Part shown: positions 1 through 9,482 of the stretch, piece after piece
How positions within the stretch are numbered: position 1 is the stretch's first letter
Layout of the letters: each line of letters begins with the position of its first letter
Assembly (NCBI GenBank): GCA_023374045.1
Contig: CM041779.1
Coordinates: 141,195,801-141,259,800, forward strand
Source of the DNA: Limonium bicolor
Lineage: Eukaryota > Streptophyta > Magnoliopsida > Caryophyllales > Plumbaginaceae
Length of the DNA: 64,000 nt
Direction: 5' to 3'
Position numbers and translations under genes: made by a program
Notes under the pieces: model-generated
Databases searched by the model: none
What the model saw: only the letters and a program-made list of their open reading frames with translations
What the model was told of the DNA's origin: nothing

Positions 1-306
1 ATATGTAATCATTCTATAAAGCAATATGAATGCATATCACAGATAGCATAAGAAAAGTACTACACACATGGTGTACATACAATCATTCAAACAAGTATCT
101 CATAGGATACATACTTTCAAGTGTACATCACACCCAAACAACCAAACAACGCACGCCGCCGCGTACCAACCATAACCAAGAAAACCAATTCACTGTATGC
201 TATGCATACTAAATAATTCACATACTAATCAAACAACCTCGTATGCCCCGCACACCACCAATTCTCTTTTTTTTCATGCAATGCATATCAAACAGCCAAA
301 AATAAG

Positions 307-322
307 TGCACACATGTGCACA
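307..322. repeat. Self-complementary GTGCAC hairpin beside the internal polypurine tract
   Basis: GTGCAC, a four-base loop and GTGCAC form a perfect short inverted repeat. The 3' UTR repeats of elements C and H carry GTGCA/TGCAC hairpins at the equivalent place, so this looks like a one-copy version of the same feature. Confidence 0.45.
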
Positions 323-331
323 GCCAAGAGG

Positions 332-368
332 CTCTACCCCCCTTAAAAAGGGTTACGCCCCCGTACCC
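332..368 (-). promoter_or_regulatory. Internal hairpin plus upstream polypurine tract of E
   Basis: On the minus strand a hairpin with stem GGGTACG, loop GGGG and descending arm CGTAACCC (one bulged A) is followed by a T-rich spacer and AAGGGGGGTAGAG. The same module follows pol in elements A, C, D and H. The purine run resembles the true plus-strand primer tract next to the LTR but lies inside the element. A role as an additional priming site or RNA structure is inference. Confidence 0.55.
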
Positions 369-1184
369 CACAAGTATACAACAGCCGCTCAACAAGGAGC
401 GCTGGATACTTGGCTCTCAAAGAGTTCTCCAACTCGTGGATTATCCTCATATCAGAGAGACGGGTATAATTCTAGCCCTTCAGGGCTCCACAATATATAA
501 AAGGTGAGGCACTGATCTTTTTGTGCTCTCTCCCAAGTTCATTCTTTTGGGCCCACTCGCTCCGTATGAGGTGTAGACCCATGAACAAAGGCTCAATTTG
601 CCTTTTTCTTTTGCTGTGAATCCACTGGTTTGGATCACTAGCATATATGCGTGTGTCTTCTCTCACTGATATTCAGTTTGAGATGTAATGTGACATTGGC
701 TACTGTTAGTACTTAGTGCTCTTTGCACTTGTCTTTGTAATACTAAGACGTACCAGCCTATATGTCCACAAAGATGATGTTTGTCATCCATGTCTCCTGG
801 TGATTTTGCTCCGGAGTAACACACTGTTGTAGTTCTTTTTTTTTCACACTCTTGTTGATATCCACTTTATCTTTCAGCATTTCCACAAGATTAATAACTG
901 CACGAGTGCAATACCAAAACACTCAGTCATACAGAGTGCAGAGGCGTAAACGCTCAACAGCTAATATTTCATGAGTCCAACAGATAAGATGTGCGAATTG
1001 TCCTATGAGTGGTACATTCCAAATCCATTGTTCTTTAAGCAAGATTTCTGCTATCATATAGCTTTATCTTTTCTTCTCGCGTAGTCACGCGTTTATATCC
1101 ATATCATCTGGTAGATTTCCTCTGGATTGTAAGAATTACTCGATCCTTATGAGGATTCTACATATTTTCGTCCATAATAGGTTT

Positions 1185-1870
1185 TCTTGTTGCTTTTTTT
1201 TTTGGGTTCCTATCCTTGAACTGTTTCCTTGTCTTCCCTGTATACTGTCCACTGTTCTCTATTGAAGGTTCTTTTTTTTTTAGCCCGTTGGTTTAACTGC
1301 GGCTCTTCTCGTCCATCTTCGAGGTAATCCGTCTTACTGTCCGTAGAATGGAGTTGACTACTTCTCGTGTTCCTAACACTACCTGTCTACTTGCATGGGG
1401 TACCGTACTGATACATTACTACTTACCCGACTAACTTATAAATAAGTCTGTCAGGCCCACATGCTCCGAACGGAGTGCGGTCGTCCCATGTCTCGTTTAG
1501 TAAACTGGTAATGTCTGTCACACGGTTGTTGTGAAGTATTCTTTTGTCAATCTCCCTTTGATGGATATCCCTCTTTTTTGTTCTTTTTTTTTTGGTCTTC
1601 TTTTTGCTTCTGTTTTTTTTTGTCCTCTTTTTGCTTCTGCCCTTTTTTTTGTCTAATAGTTCGTGTTATCGGTTATCCCGTAATAAGTGTTATTGCCTTT
1701 GTGGCATCCGTGGTAATTCGTATCATAGACTGGTATTATTCAACTCGGTGTAAGTAAAATCCGTGCTATATTAGCAAACTTGTTTCTCCTCTTTTTTTTG
1801 ATCTCATTGAGTACAACGCATTTTCCTTTTTCTCCCTGTTTTTTTTTGATCATGTCTCATCCATAGTTCA
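1185..1870. repeat. Cluster of oligo-T runs
   Basis: At least nine runs of eight to twelve T residues (oligo-A in the sense of element E) are scattered through about 690 bp, for example near 1194, 1269, 1585, 1612, 1645, 1793 and 1840. Two of the intervening stretches are near-duplicates (TCCTCTTTTTGCTTCTG and a variant). No gene is visible. The runs may reflect slippage or short duplications during decay of the element. Confidence 0.5.
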
Positions 1871-2321
1871 TATTCGTCCCCTCATCCATGTAATTGGATG
1901 TATTGCAGATTGCATAATAGCTTGAGCAACTTGGCTCTTTACTTCCCAACCATCCTCACTGACGGTGGTGCATCTACAAAGGGTATGCTTGTCCATAAGG
2001 ACTAAACATGTATCACCGGTAGTGATTAGCATTAAATGCAAGTATACTCTAATGGTATTTGGCTAATAGCCCTGTCTGAAACTTCCTCGAACGTTTAAAC
2101 TGGTGTGTGTGTGTGTTTTTTTTTTTTACAGTCATAGTGGCTGTATAATGTGTCCAGTTGCAGTGGTTGGACTATCGGTCCTTCCAAAATTGCATAGGTT
2201 TCTAATCTCCAGGTTTCAATGAAAAGGTTTGAACAACAGTTTTTTTTTTATAAAAGGTTAAAAGGTAGTAGTTGTTGCAGTTGCATTTGCAGTAGCTGTT
2301 ACTGTTGCTGTTGCTGTCGCT

Positions 2322-2400
2322 GCACTTGCTGTAGCAAGTGCGCAAGGCAGATGGAAATTTCAGTGGTTTACTGTCATAGCGCTTGCAATAGCAAGTGCGC
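2322..2400. repeat. Duplicated palindrome motif within E
   Basis: Two copies of a palindromic motif, GCACTTGCTGTAGCAAGTGC at about 2322 and GCGCTTGCAATAGCAAGTGC at 2379, lie about 57 bp apart, each followed by a similar tail with ATGGAAATT or GTGGAAATT. Immediately upstream is a GTTGCT-rich low-complexity stretch (about 2270-2320). The same palindrome occurs in element A at 33711-33730, in the same orientation relative to the element. Confidence 0.6.
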
Positions 2401-2675
2401 CATGCAGGTGGAAATTCTGGTTCAGTAATTCCCGGCCTCATTGACTCTGTGTCGTAGAGTATAGGCTACATGGTAATGTAAGCATTAACATCCTGTTCAT
2501 ATATATCCGTCAAGGTTTAAAGCTTTTGGTACTGAGTACACACAACTAATCCCAAAGTCTTACACAAAAGGCGAGTGGTCAATGACACACTCCCACATAC
2601 TTATAACATAGCTCCTTCTAACATTCAAGGTAAGCACACAACATTGTAAGTAAAAGTCTTCCACTAGCGGTCTCA

Positions 2676-2704
2676 TGGAGTATGGGTACTCATGCCCTAT
2701 CTAC
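2676..2704 (+). repeat. Left copy of a 29-bp direct repeat flanking F
   Basis: The 29 bases ending one base before the left LTR of F recur exactly at 8700-8728, directly after its right LTR. Both copies belong to element E. This occupies the position of a target-site duplication but is much longer than the 5 bp usual for Ty3/gypsy integrases. Confidence 0.8.
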
Positions 2705-2977
2705 TTGATAAGCGAGAAATACATCTACTTTTAGGGCTTTAATTCTTCCTATTTTCATAGCAATTTGTATCGTATTTCTCACTTATCATATGCTTTTCCT
2801 TAGATTTATGTTTTGATATGAACTGATACATTTTATGTGTCAAATGCAGTAAAAAGTCTTGGAATCACATAGTTTATCTCATGAGCTTTCCAACGCAACA
2901 AACGGCGATTAAAACGGACTTATAACGAAGAATCGGGAGCCGGTTGAAGATTGCAGTAATAATTATAATACACGGCT

Positions 2978-3140
2978 GGTCCGCCTGGGCGGACATGTGT
3001 GAGGACCGCCTGATCTCTCGCGGACAAGAGAGGCGCGTCCGCCTGAAATGGTCGCGGACAACACAGGCGTGTCCGCCTGATAAGGCGCGGACACAGGAAG
3101 CGGACGGGACAGAGGAGTCCGCTTGTTATCGAGCGGACAC
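2978..3140. repeat. GTCCGC/GCGGAC inverted-repeat array in the F LTR
   Basis: About ten alternating GTCCGCC and GCGGAC hexamers occur in 160 bp, several as perfect hairpins such as GGTCCGCCTGGGCGGAC at 2978-2994. The array sits upstream of the TATA box, hence in U3. A matching array lies at 7252-7414, and a related but rearranged one lies in element G (23973-24150). Confidence 0.8.
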
Positions 3141-3365
3141 GACACAGAGGCGCGAGCAGACGAGACCAATTCGGTGTTTTCTTCTCCGTTTTTCCTTCTT
3201 CCTTCGCGGCGCCGCACTCGAACTGCTCCCTCATTAATTACAGACGCCGCCTAATTTACTCACACGTGACGCCGCCTCTGCAATCAATTGCTGCTGTCTG
3301 ACTGTAATCTCCGCGATCTGCTCACCAACTGCACCGCCTGCTCCGTTGTCTGCTTCTTATCTCCT

Positions 3366-3378
3366 TTCCTATAAATAA
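3366..3378 (+). promoter_or_regulatory. TATA box of the F 5' LTR
   Basis: TCCTATAAATAAAC is a good plant TATA box about 660 bp into the LTR, followed by a CT-rich stretch. It is conserved in the 3' LTR near 7643. The transcription start would be expected near 3400 (inference). Confidence 0.6.
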
Positions 3379-4452
3379 ACTACGCTCTCTTCATTATTAA
3401 TGATCCCTTCTTAAATCCAAGGTTCACAACATTTCACATCAGCTCTCCGGAGCAACCACCACACTCGTTCACCACCTCACCGCTCACCACGCACGCTCCA
3501 CTACCATACTATCCATCGACCACATCCATTTCTATTCTCCCCGTTTTCTCCATTTTAATTTGTTTTTCCATCACACCACATCACTGCCATTAATTAGTAT
3601 TATTATTACGGACGACGTGGATACAGAGGCGGAGCTAGGATTCAGAGTCAACTTGCTAGCTGGAGTTTTCTCTACCCTTTCTCTTATTTTGTTGAAACGT
3701 TGTTTATATATAGTTATGTTTAATTAATAAACTCAAGCCCTCCCAGGTTTGGGATGCGAGCCTATTTTATATATTTATGTTATGTTAAGCTTTCCACTAT
3801 GATTTTATCTAAAGTAGTAGTTTAATTCCAGTTCTTGATCTGCTTTAATTCTCTGATCAATTATTAAAGTTATATTTGTAGTTTTCTAATCAACACGCGA
3901 GAGCTGAGATAGATAACAAGACATAGGAATTAAACCTGATTAACAGCTAGAAGCCTGATCCGGCCTATAGGTTAATTAGTCTCAAATGGAAGCTGTTCTT
4001 TATGCGATTGGTTGTGTCCGGATTAGAGCATTAGTCTGCTGCTAGTTCTAGCAACTGGTTAGGGTTCGTTAGATTTAGTCGTCAACGAATTATTTATAGT
4101 TTCTGAGTTTATTACTTAAGTGGTAAAGTTAATATTAATATAATTAATAAAATAGGTGAGCAGAACAACCTGGGATGCTTTCTCAAAAAGACAAAAAAGA
4201 TTAATAATTTCTATTTTTATTATTTTGTTTCATTTTAATTGTTTTTATTATTGTCTTATTATGTAGCTGATAATCATTTCCCTCAAAAAGATAAAATCTG
4301 TTTATAGAATTCTCAATCAATTTAATCCACTTTCAGTTATCCACAGCGAGGTCCCCAAGAGTACGACAACCCCACGAATCCACTATCCCGCAAAACGATT
4401 AGGTACACTGCCTAAGTGGAAGAAGTAGTCACATATTTCTCCATCAAGTTTT

Positions 4453-4470
4453 TGGCGCCGTTGTCGGGGA
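4453..4470 (+). promoter_or_regulatory. Primer binding site of F (tRNA-Asp type)
   Basis: TGGCGCCGTTGTCGGGGA is complementary to the 3' end of plant tRNA-Asp apart from one T where C is expected. It lies 21 bases after the LTR end. The same site type occurs in G, and it is typical of Athila/Tat lineages. Confidence 0.85.
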
Positions 4471-4694
4471 CCTCCAGCACGGTTAATTGATAGTTTTTAA
4501 ATTTTATTGGGATTTCTATTTTTATTTACTTTTATTTTATTTTCGCTTAATTTTATTTCACTTAAAAAAATCTTGTATTTCTATATTATTTCTTATTTGT
4601 TTCTCTTTCTAGTTAATTTTATTTTTTCTTTTCTGTTTCTATTTCTTTTCTACTTGGTATTTTTATTTTTGTTTTTATAGGATAATTACTGACA

Positions 4695-5549
4695 ATGGAG
4701 AGCAGCCACGATGAGGTGAGAAGATTGTTGATCAATCTGGAATGGACACGAATGCAAGAGGAAATATCTTCATATCAAAGATTGGTCAAGGATTATCAAC
4801 CGCCTCAACAATCAAATCGAGAGCCGTATTGGTGGGAAGTCAACCAGGCTAACGCACAATACAACGAAGCTCAGTTGGGGTATTACTACTTCAATCAGAA
4901 CGAGCAACAATCTACACAAGGGCCAGATGAACTCCTCCCAAGTCAGGCCGAGCCACCAGAAGAGATTCCAGTGGTGACTCCAAGGAGTGAAAACCAATTC
5001 GAGCCAGATATTATTGAAGCTACAAGTTCTGATGAGGAGATAAAGAAACTTCTCAGTACATTTTTCTCCGGCGCCGAGTTAGAACAAATGTCTGAGAGTT
5101 ACAATCTTCCTCCATCTCCATCCCCAACACAGGAGGAGCAATTAAAATTCGAAGATATTGTGTCTGAGCCGGTCAACCAGCTGGAAAAGCGTTATCCTGT
5201 TAAGCCTCACCTACCGGAAGAGGAAATTTACATCCTCAAATCTGGGGAAGGAACACCACTACCACCGGTCTCTCATCAACTTCCATCCTGCCTCCATAAG
5301 CCTCAACAGCAAGAGGAGGATGTTTACATCCTCCAATTTGAGGAAATGAAGCCAATCACACCTGGTCTCCTGTTAAAACTACGCTACCGGCAGTACCTCC
5401 TCAAACACCAGGTTTTGTGGAGTATTCATTTTCCAATTATATATGCCGAAGCAACATTTTGTTTTGATCCAGGTGGTTTGCTTTTAATTATTACTAACTT
5501 CGTTTTCCTGGCGAAGATATTATCTACTTTTATTTTTGATCCAGGATAA
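4695..5549 (+). CDS. Single ORF of element F, 284-aa acidic protein of unknown function
   Basis: This is the only long ORF of F, starting at the first ATG about 225 bp after the primer site. The protein is rich in Glu, Gln, Pro and Ser. Residues 1-110 are predicted helical and Q/N-rich, with the motif EPYWWEVNQ near 45. A short internal repeat occurs in the second half: EEEIYILKSGE near 175 and EEDVYILQFEE near 208. The last 30 residues turn hydrophobic (LLLIITNFVFLAKIL), ending in FDPG; a second FDPG occurs about 25 residues earlier. I recognise no gag, protease or polymerase motif. The hydrophobic end could be a membrane segment or simply read-through of 3' sequence, since another frame also reads open across 5370-5450. 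It stops just before the post-pol hairpin conserved with G, so it occupies the place of gag-pol. Its function is unknown. Confidence 0.6.
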   Translation: MESSHDEVRRLLINLEWTRMQEEISSYQRLVKDYQPPQQSNREPYWWEVNQANAQYNEAQLGYYYFNQNEQQSTQGPDELLPSQAEPPEEIPVVTPRSENQFEPDIIEATSSDEEIKKLLSTFFSGAELEQMSESYNLPPSPSPTQEEQLKFEDIVSEPVNQLEKRYPVKPHLPEEEIYILKSGEGTPLPPVSHQLPSCLHKPQQQEEDVYILQFEEMKPITPGLLLKLRYRQYLLKHQVLWSIHFPIIYAEATFCFDPGGLLLIITNFVFLAKILSTFIFDPG

Positions 5550-5591
5550 CGAAGCGATAGTCTAGCCAAAGACTAAAACTACGGGCAGCTT

Positions 5592-5609
5592 ACTGGGAGG
5601 CAACCCAGT
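5592..5609 (+). promoter_or_regulatory. Conserved stem-loop after the F ORF
   Basis: ACTGGGAGGCAACCCAGT forms a hairpin (ACTGGG/CCCAGT). It is preceded by TCTAGCCAAAGAC and GGGCAGCTT, as is the equivalent site after integrase in G (17050-17096, minus strand). It marks the point where F and G become collinear again. An RNA-processing or packaging role is possible but unproven. Confidence 0.55.
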
Positions 5610-6979
5610 GGTTAAACTTTATTATCCTATTATTATTATTTTAATGATTTTATTTTAATTTTAATTTTAACGAAAAAAAAAAGAAGTGGAGATGGAATCT
5701 GTGCTTTAATGCAACGCTTTTTAGCGTTTATTTTTGGGTAGTGTGTGCAGGCGAGATTCTTATCATGGTATCTGAAGAACTCCAAGGCTGGACACTTGCT
5801 TGAACGCAAGTGTGAGGAACGTTACTACCCCCATTGTTCGCACTTAAGTGTGAGGAAGGACACCTTCCTCAATCTACGATATCAGGGGAGTCTCAGTTTC
5901 TTTATTTTAAATGTTTGTGTCCTGTCTATCACGCTTAATGATTATTATTATATCAGTCCATGATTGTCCTGAATGAAATTCTTCATGAGTCTGGCATATT
6001 TTGAAAGGTCTTTTCTTGATTATTTTATGAACAATGAGGACATTGCTCCTCTTAAGTGTGAGTTAGTAGAGACCTTTCCCTGAAAATATGCCAGTTGCAC
6101 TTAATGCCACACATGTTTTTAATTGTCTTCTTGCATTGAGGGAATCACTGCTCTGAGTGCTTATAAATGTTGAATTCTTGGGTGAAAATTTTTGCATAAA
6201 TTTTGAAGTGAAGCCAGGTGACCACCTCAAGAATCTTTCTGCTTTAGGTTGTTTGTATATATAGTTTTATTCAAAAGAATCTGTTTTCATTGAAATTTGG
6301 TGGATTAAGTTGATTGGGGAAACTGAATTAGTTTATCTTGGGATTTTGGAAATGATATGAAAGTTTGGAATGAAAGGATAAGGCAAGGTACTCCGCTGAT
6401 CAAAAATTTTCCTAACAAAAGCAGGCCTCGTCTATCCGGTTATTAAGTCCTAGGGGTGCCTTAACACCTATCTACCTAAGGTCTCGTGATCTGGGATAGT
6501 TGGCCCAACACCGTTACAAGGATAGAGAGAAAAGTCTGGGTTACGGAAAAACTCTGCAATTCGCAATTATTCAATTGTGTTGTATATATTTCTTGAAGAA
6601 GAATGTTTTTGCATACGAAAAGAGTTAATTGCAGTTTAATTTTTGTTTTTGATCATGAGTATGTGGTGTTGAAAGGTATCGCGGAATAAGGCGTTACTTC
6701 ACACCCCTTGTCATCCAAAGGTTGAAGGAAAGAAATGGTGGAAGATCCCAAGTTAATCTACATTCAGATTTTATAGTCTAACTTATCCATGCTTTAAAAA
6801 AATTTCTTTTTTTCACTGTTTGCGAAAACCTACAACCACGAGCAGAACTATTCTTTTGATTGTCACTTTGCTTACTCTGTTTTGCATCTGTTTAATCCTG
6901 AGGTTTGATACTACGGCCTTAGAGATATATTTATTCTCTATTTGCTTGAGGACAAGCAAAATCTAAGTGTGAGGAAGTT
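5610..6979 (+). other. Long 3' untranslated region of F with repeated PPT-like motifs
   Basis: There is no credible gene; the largest ORF, 72 codons at 5745-5963, has no recognisable motif. Four copies of AAGTGTGAG-type purine motifs occur near 5808, 5846, 6055 and 6966, the last being the LTR-adjacent polypurine tract. A 21-25 bp inverted repeat (5991-6011 with 6070-6094, arms CTGGCATATTTT and AAAATATGCCAG) encloses the third copy. The segment 6050-6979 shares several blocks with the 3' UTR of G. Confidence 0.6.
6965..6979 (+). promoter_or_regulatory. Polypurine tract of F
   Basis: AAGTGTGAGGAAGTT lies directly before the TG of the 3' LTR and is preceded by TTGAGGACAAGCAAA, as in G (minus strand, 15870-15905). 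Confidence 0.75.
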
Positions 6980-8699
6980 TGATAAGCGAGAAATACATCT
7001 ACTTTTAGGGCTTTAATTCTTCCTATTTTCATAGCAATTTGTATCGTATTTCTCACTTATCATATGCTTTTCCTTAGATTTATGTTTTGATATGAACTGA
7101 TACATTTTATGTGTCAAATGCAGTAAAAAGTCTTGGAATCACATAGTTTATCTCATGAGCTTTCCAACGCAACAAACGGCGATTAAAACGGACTTATAAC
7201 GAAGAATCGGGAGCCGGTTGAAGATTGCAGTAATAATTATAATACACGGCTGGTCCGCCTGGGCGGACATGTGTGAGGACCGCCTGATCTCTCGCGGACA
7301 AGAGAGGCGCGTCCGCCTGAAATGGTCGCGGACAACACAGGCGCGTCCGCCTGATAAGGCGCGGACACAGGAAGCGGACGGGACAGAGGAGTCCGCCTGT
7401 TATCGAGCGGACACGACACAGAGGCGCGAGCAGACGAGACCAATTCGGTGTTTTCTTCTCCGTTTTTCCTTCTTCCTTCGCGGCGCCGCACTCGAACTGC
7501 TCCCTCATTAATTACAGACGCCGCCTAATTTACTCACGCGTGACGCCGCCTCTGCAATCAATTGCTGCTCTCTGACTGTAATCTCCGCGATCTGCTCACC
7601 AACTGCACCGCCTGCTCCGTTGTCTGCTTCTTATCTCCTTTCCTATAAATAAACTACGCTCTCTTCATTATTAATGATCCCTTCTTAAATCCAAGGTTCA
7701 CAACATTTCACATCAGCTCTCCAGAGCAACCACCACACTCGTTCACCACCTCACCGCTCACCACGCACGCTCCACTACCATACTATCCATCGACCACATC
7801 CATTTCTATTCTCCCCGTTTTCTCCATTTTAATTTGTTTTTCCATCACACCACATCACTGCCATTAATTAGTATTATTATTACGGACGACGTGGATACAG
7901 AGGCGGAGCTAGGATTCAGAGTCAACTTGCTAGCTGGAGTTTTCTCTACCCTTTCTCTTATTTTGTTGAAACGTTGTTTATATAGTTATGTTTAATTAAT
8001 AAACTCAAGCCCTCCCAGGTTTGGGATGCGAGCCTATTTTATATATTTATGTTATGTTAAGCTTTCCACTATGATTTTATCTAAAGTAGTAGTTTAATTC
8101 CAGTTCTTGATCTGCTTTAATTCTCTGATCAATTATTAAAGTTATATTTGTAGTTTTCTAATCAACACGCGAGAGCTGAGATAGATAACAAGACATAGGA
8201 ATTAAACCTGATTAACAGCTAGAAGCCTGATCCGGCCTATAGGTTAATTAGTCTCAAATGGAAGCTGTTCTTTATGCGATTGGTTGTGTCCGGATTAGAG
8301 CATTAGTCTGCTGCTAGTTCTAGCAACTGGTTAGGGTTCGTTAGATTTAGTCGTCAACGAATTATTTATAGTTTCTGAGTTTATTACTTAAGTGGTAAAG
8401 TTAATATTAATATAATTAATAAAATAGGTGAGCAGAACAACCTGGGATGCTTTCTCAAAAAGACAAAAAGATTAATAATTTCTATTTTTTATTTGTTTCA
8501 TTTTAATTGTTTTTATTATTGTCTTATTATGTAGCTGATAATCATTTCCCTCAAAAAGATAAAATCTGTTTATAGAATTCTCAATCAATTTAATCCACTT
8601 TCAGTTATCCACAGCGAGGTCCCCAAGAGTACGACAACCCCACGAATCCACTATCCCGCAAAACGATTAGGTACACTGCCTAAGTGGAAGAAGTAGTCA
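6980..8699 (+). repeat. 3' LTR of F
   Basis: It is the direct-repeat partner of 2706-4431 and ends AAGTAGTCA. Differences seen by eye are a TA indel near 7980, CACACGTG/CACGCGTG near 7535, CTCCGGAG/CTCCAGAG near 7720, small indels near 8465-8490 and a few single substitutions. Confidence 0.92.
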
Positions 8700-8728
8700 T
8701 GGAGTATGGGTACTCATGCCCTATCTAC
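8700..8728 (+). repeat. Right copy of the 29-bp direct repeat flanking F
   Basis: It is identical to 2676-2704. E sequence resumes here and runs directly into the zinc-knuckle part of gag. Confidence 0.8.
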
Positions 8729-8990
8729 CCCCTTGCCCTTCTGGGCTCCAGCATCAGCAGATGTCTAGCCATCCTGACCGCCTCGTGGTACTCCAGATCC
8801 TCCAGCTGAGGTCTTCTGAGTATTCTTTGGTGGCCTGTAATTACGGCTCTCTGGGTTCATCCAACATTCAAATTCCCTATGGCCCCTTTGTGGCAGTACC
8901 GACACTCGACTTTGCGGCCTTCGCAGTCGACCCCTGGATGGTCCTTCCCACAACGCTTACAGTAAAAATGGAGCTGGGGCTGTCCGGTGC

Positions 8991-9074
8991 CTGATGATAG
9001 TATTTAAGTTTAAGTTAAATCTGTTGATATATGGGTTAAGATTATATTTGAATTTAAGAGGTAGGTGTTCTCAC
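8991..9074 (-). other. Candidate 84-bp GT-AG intron in gag of E (third)
   Basis: In sense, AAGG is followed by GTGAGAAC, an AT-rich body and TACTATCATCAG before GCACCGG. Excising exactly GT...AG joins the linker frame to the zinc-knuckle frame in phase 1 with no stop; left in, the segment introduces stops. The body shares CTTAACCCA and CTTAAATACT with the second segment. Length and composition suit a minimal plant intron. Splicing is inferred, not shown. Confidence 0.5.
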
Positions 9075-9193
9075 CCTTAGGAGGTGCAGATCTCAGAGGC
9101 TTAGCATCAATAGCTGGGCTGGTCAACTGCAGGATGGGCTCTTTCCCTTTCTTTCCCTAGTGACCCTGCTGCCCTTTCTTTGGAAAGAATTTC

Positions 9194-9267
9194 CTGTTTA
9201 AGGTTTCAGGTCAGCATTCGTAAGGTATTTAGTATGATAAGTATTTAAGCTTGGGTTAAGTCCTTAC
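9194..9267 (-). other. Candidate 74-bp GT-AG intron in gag of E (second)
   Basis: In sense, GGGAAA is followed by GTAAGGACTTAACCC, an AT-rich body and CCTTAAACAG before GAAATTC. Both flanks are gag linker. Removal leaves the frame off by one base, which could reflect the pseudogene's other indels. The body is partly similar to the segments at 8991 and 9406. Confidence 0.4.
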
Positions 9268-9405
9268 TTTCCCTTTTCTGGCCATCGCTTGAAGATGCTC
9301 CTTCACCCTCAGACTCTCCTTCAGGGTTCTTCCTTTTCTTTGCCCCTAGAGTCTCTTCCCGAGTCTGGAGCATAGCTCCGTCCTCGAGGCAGCGTCGTAA
9401 CACTC

Positions 9406-9482
9406 CTGGAATCTCATTGGTAAGTTCTCACAGGTTATACGGTACTATAGTAAGTAAAGAATTTAGGCATTCATGTTAATAC
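9406..9482 (-). other. Candidate 77-bp GT-AG intron in gag of E (first)
   Basis: In sense, ACCATCCG is followed by GTATTAACATG, an AT-rich body and GAGATTCCAG before GAGTGTTACG. The upstream frame (MAMGATLYTTIR) and a downstream open frame are gag-like, but the join is one base out. Its body shares the order CCTAAAT...CTTACTATA...TACC with the second segment. Confidence 0.35.

Larger units (their letters stand above)
1..2704 (-). mobile_element. Element E, distal internal region (degenerate pol and 3' UTR)
   Basis: This is the downstream internal part of a reverse-oriented large-LTR element whose gag, primer site and 5' LTR lie at 8716-15636. It was separated from them by insertion of element F at 2706. 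No reading frame longer than about 80 codons resembles pol, so the region is heavily decayed or partly deleted; about 2.3 kb remain where intact PR-RT-RH-IN of element C occupies about 3.3 kb. Assignment rests on the hairpin plus polypurine signature at 332-368, and on a stretch at about 905-955 that closely matches 55080-55135 inside element D (shared core CAGAGTGCAGAGGCGTAAAC). The 3' LTR of E must lie left of the window. The family is inferred from the other half of E. Confidence 0.7.
2706..4431 (+). repeat. 5' LTR of F
   Basis: The LTR begins TGATAAGCG and ends GAAGTAGTCA, and the same sequence recurs at 6980-8699. An inverted copy of the terminal 16 bases lies at 2773-2788. The GC-rich array (2978-3140) precedes a TATA box near 3369. 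The downstream part contains short ORFs of up to about 104 codons on both strands that are duplicated in the other LTR; these come from the GC-rich array and have no visible homology. Confidence 0.92.
2706..8699 (+). mobile_element. Element F: complete young non-autonomous Athila-related LTR retrotransposon
   Basis: A 6.0-kb element with two nearly identical LTRs (1726 and 1720 bp), a tRNA-Asp-type primer site, a polypurine tract and one ORF. It has no gag zinc finger, protease, RT, RNase H or integrase. Its LTR start (TGATAAGCGAGAAATAC), primer site, GC-rich LTR array, post-ORF hairpin and polypurine sequence all resemble the Athila element G at 15637-24480, so G-like elements are the likely source of its replication proteins (inference). 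The few LTR differences seen (about ten substitutions or small indels) point to recent insertion. It splits element E. The size and coding loss match the LARD-like class of non-autonomous elements. Confidence 0.9.

Noticed and set aside
2920..3237. Overlapping ORFs of 84-104 codons in the F LTR, repeated at 7194-7511
   Set aside because: They lie on both strands over the GC-rich inverted-repeat array and are duplicated only because the LTR is duplicated; no motif is present.
5450..5549. Membrane anchor or env-like protein encoded by F
   Set aside because: Only a short hydrophobic end is seen, with no signal peptide or surface-protein features; it may be read-through of T-rich 3' sequence.
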